DNA from: Verrucomicrobiales bacterium
GTDB taxonomy: Bacteria; Verrucomicrobiota; Verrucomicrobiia; Limisphaerales; J093
Assembly (NCBI GenBank): GCA_024233215.1
Contig: JACKPW010000019.1
Location: 1-64,000, forward strand
Reading direction: 5' to 3'
DNA: 64,000 bases
The notes beneath the pieces are model-generated. The model searched no databases. It was not told the origin of the DNA and was given only the letters and a program-made list of their open reading frames with translations. Shown piece by piece: positions 62,773-64,000 of the stretch; position 1 is the first letter of the stretch; each line of letters opens with the position of its first letter. A program made the position numbers and the translations under genes.

Positions 62773-64000
62773 ATGAACGCCCCGGACCGCTACCACGCCC
62801 TGGATGCCCTGCGGGCCTTTGCCCTGCTGCTTGGGGTGGTGTTTCACGCGGCCGAGTCATTCATTGCAGGTCATCTGGACTGGGCCATCGTCGATGCCTC
62901 CCCCAGTCTGAGCCTGGACATCTTCCGTCACGCCAGTCACGCGTTCCGGATGGAGATCTTCTTCCTGATCGCCGGTTTTTTTGCCCGGCTGCTGTACCAT
63001 CGCCGGGGCTGGCGGGGTTTCTGGCGAAACCGGTTGAGCCGGATTGTGGCTCCCCTGGTGGTGGGGTGGTTCGTGCTCTACCCCATCCTGGTCTTCCTCT
63101 GGATCTGGGGCGCGCAGAAATCCGGCAACTGGACCCGCATCGAGCTGCCGCCGGAGTATCGTTCCCTGCCCCCTTGGAAACTGACCGCAGGCTTCTTCGC
63201 GTCGGGCCAGTTCGTCCCGACATTCGATCTCACCCACCTCTGGTTCCTGCACCAACTCACGGTGATCTACGTCCTGGCGCTCGGAATCCGGGCGGCCATT
63301 CGGACCTGGGCGGGCCCGAGTGGAAGACTGGCGGAAGGACTGGATCAGGTGTTGGGAAAAGCCCTCTCGCCGCGGGCCGGCATGCTGCTCCTGGCAGGGA
63401 TCACCGTCCCCATGCTGCTCACCATGGACGGTTGGTCCGTGGACACCCCGCAACATTCCCTCTGGCCCCACGGGCCCACTACGCTGCTCTACGGATTCCT
63501 CTTCACCGCTGGCTGGTTCCTTCACCGGCAGCCTCATCGGTTGAACGACGTGGCCCGCCACTGGCTGCCCAACCTCGTCATCGGCCTGCTGCTGGTCCTG
63601 CCCACCCGCTTCTCCTACGATCTCGGCCGGGTACTGGGACTCATCCCCGAACATCGGGACTTCGTCCGCGTGGTCCACACCGTCCTGTACGCCACCATGA
63701 TGTGGGGATTCGTGCTGGGATTCACCGGCCTGTTCGTCCGCTTCGCCTCCCATCCGAGCCCGCGTTGGCGCTATGTGGCGGACTCCTCCTACTGGGTCTA
63801 CCTGGTTCATCTGCCTTTGGTGGTGGCACTCCAGGTCTGGCTGGCGTACGTGCCATTGCCGTGGTACTTGAAGCTGCCGCTCATTCTGCTGCTCACGGCA
63901 CCGGTGCTCTTCGTGAGCTACGACCGCCTGGTGCGGCCCGGCTGGATCGGGCGGTGTCTGAACGGGCGTCGCTACCCGCGCGGCTGGCCCGACCGCGACA
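62773..64000 (+). CDS. Acyltransferase family 3-type membrane protein (OpgC-like), 3' end outside window
   Basis: At least 409 codons, open to the window edge, from the ATG at 62773. The N-terminus DALRAFALLLGVVFHAAESF contains the HD/RAF-like signature of acyltransferase_3 enzymes, with a further FFLIAGFFARLL segment and about ten predicted hydrophobic stretches (LPNLVIGLLLVLPTR, WVYLVHLPLVVALQVWL). Members transfer acyl groups to glycans or lipids at the inner membrane; OpgC does this to periplasmic glucans. It directly follows the pectate lyase, 12 bp away, suggesting a co-transcribed pair. The acceptor is unknown. Confidence 0.85.
   Translation, partial: MNAPDRYHALDALRAFALLLGVVFHAAESFIAGHLDWAIVDASPSLSLDIFRHASHAFRMEIFFLIAGFFARLLYHRRGWRGFWRNRLSRIVAPLVVGWFVLYPILVFLWIWGAQKSGNWTRIELPPEYRSLPPWKLTAGFFASGQFVPTFDLTHLWFLHQLTVIYVLALGIRAAIRTWAGPSGRLAEGLDQVLGKALSPRAGMLLLAGITVPMLLTMDGWSVDTPQHSLWPHGPTTLLYGFLFTAGWFLHRQPHRLNDVARHWLPNLVIGLLLVLPTRFSYDLGRVLGLIPEHRDFVRVVHTVLYATMMWGFVLGFTGLFVRFASHPSPRWRYVADSSYWVYLVHLPLVVALQVWLAYVPLPWYLKLPLILLLTAPVLFVSYDRLVRPGWIGRCLNGRRYPRGWPDRD

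Overview
The window looks like a chromosomal piece of a GC-rich Gram-negative bacterium, most probably a Verrucomicrobiota member of the Limisphaerales/Pedosphaera type. This rests on the mix of PEP-CTERM-type PrsK/PrsR regulators, Tat-exported Gfo/Idh/MocA and sugar-isomerase-like proteins, polysaccharide enzymes (GH78, PL10), mostly SD-less starts and intergenic gaps filled with short repeats. It is an inference from gene content; no rRNA or marker gene was available to test it.

Layout. 1-6140: the end of a membrane protein, then prsK (histidine kinase), a degenerate prsR-like regulator, a Wza/SLBB export lipoprotein and a canonical prsR, a regulatory/export unit for exopolysaccharide. 6220-6294: tRNA-Thr(CGT), minus strand. 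6592-9209 (minus): Nudix hydrolase, UDP-glucose dehydrogenase, membrane TPR protein. 9520-23230: PolX, a secreted LVIVD/Ig protein, a TatD-type hydrolase with a small partner, a TPR protein, a DPP-IV-like peptidase, a small lipoprotein, a LamG protein and TyrRS. 23314-31832: a heavy-metal efflux island. An anti-sigma/sensor/ECF-sigma trio (cnrYXH-like, minus) diverges from TolC-like, adaptor and RND pump genes (plus), with two terminator-like hairpins in front of the adaptor. 32265-33302: an IS110-family transposase. 33588-42461: glutamate dehydrogenase and a run of catabolic or secreted enzymes (HEAT protein, two Gfo/Idh/MocA oxidoreductases, M14-like peptidase, 3-hydroxyisobutyrate-dehydrogenase-like enzyme, Tat-exported isomerase-like protein). 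42589-48698: three tandem paralogous membrane-anchored TPR proteins. 48784-53059: alpha/beta hydrolase and alpha-L-rhamnosidase. 53230-58557 (minus): F-type ATP synthase genes in the order atpB-E-F-H-A-G-C, with atpD (beta) absent and atpF carrying a frameshift. 58805-61306: UroD-family protein and lysA. 61570-64000: PL10 pectate lyase and an acyltransferase running off the edge.

The least expected material lies between genes. Many gaps hold short-period arrays (6-, 7- or 10-nt units), several arranged as inverted pairs around a spacer, so a transcript could form long imperfect hairpins. Two decamer elements fill gaps inside co-directional gene runs, one of them between atpF and atpH. There are also REP-like palindromes and at least three other dispersed repeat families. 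The best candidates for follow-up are these inverted arrays, the broken atpF together with the missing atpD, the degenerate PrsR paralogue, and the triplicated TPR cluster.
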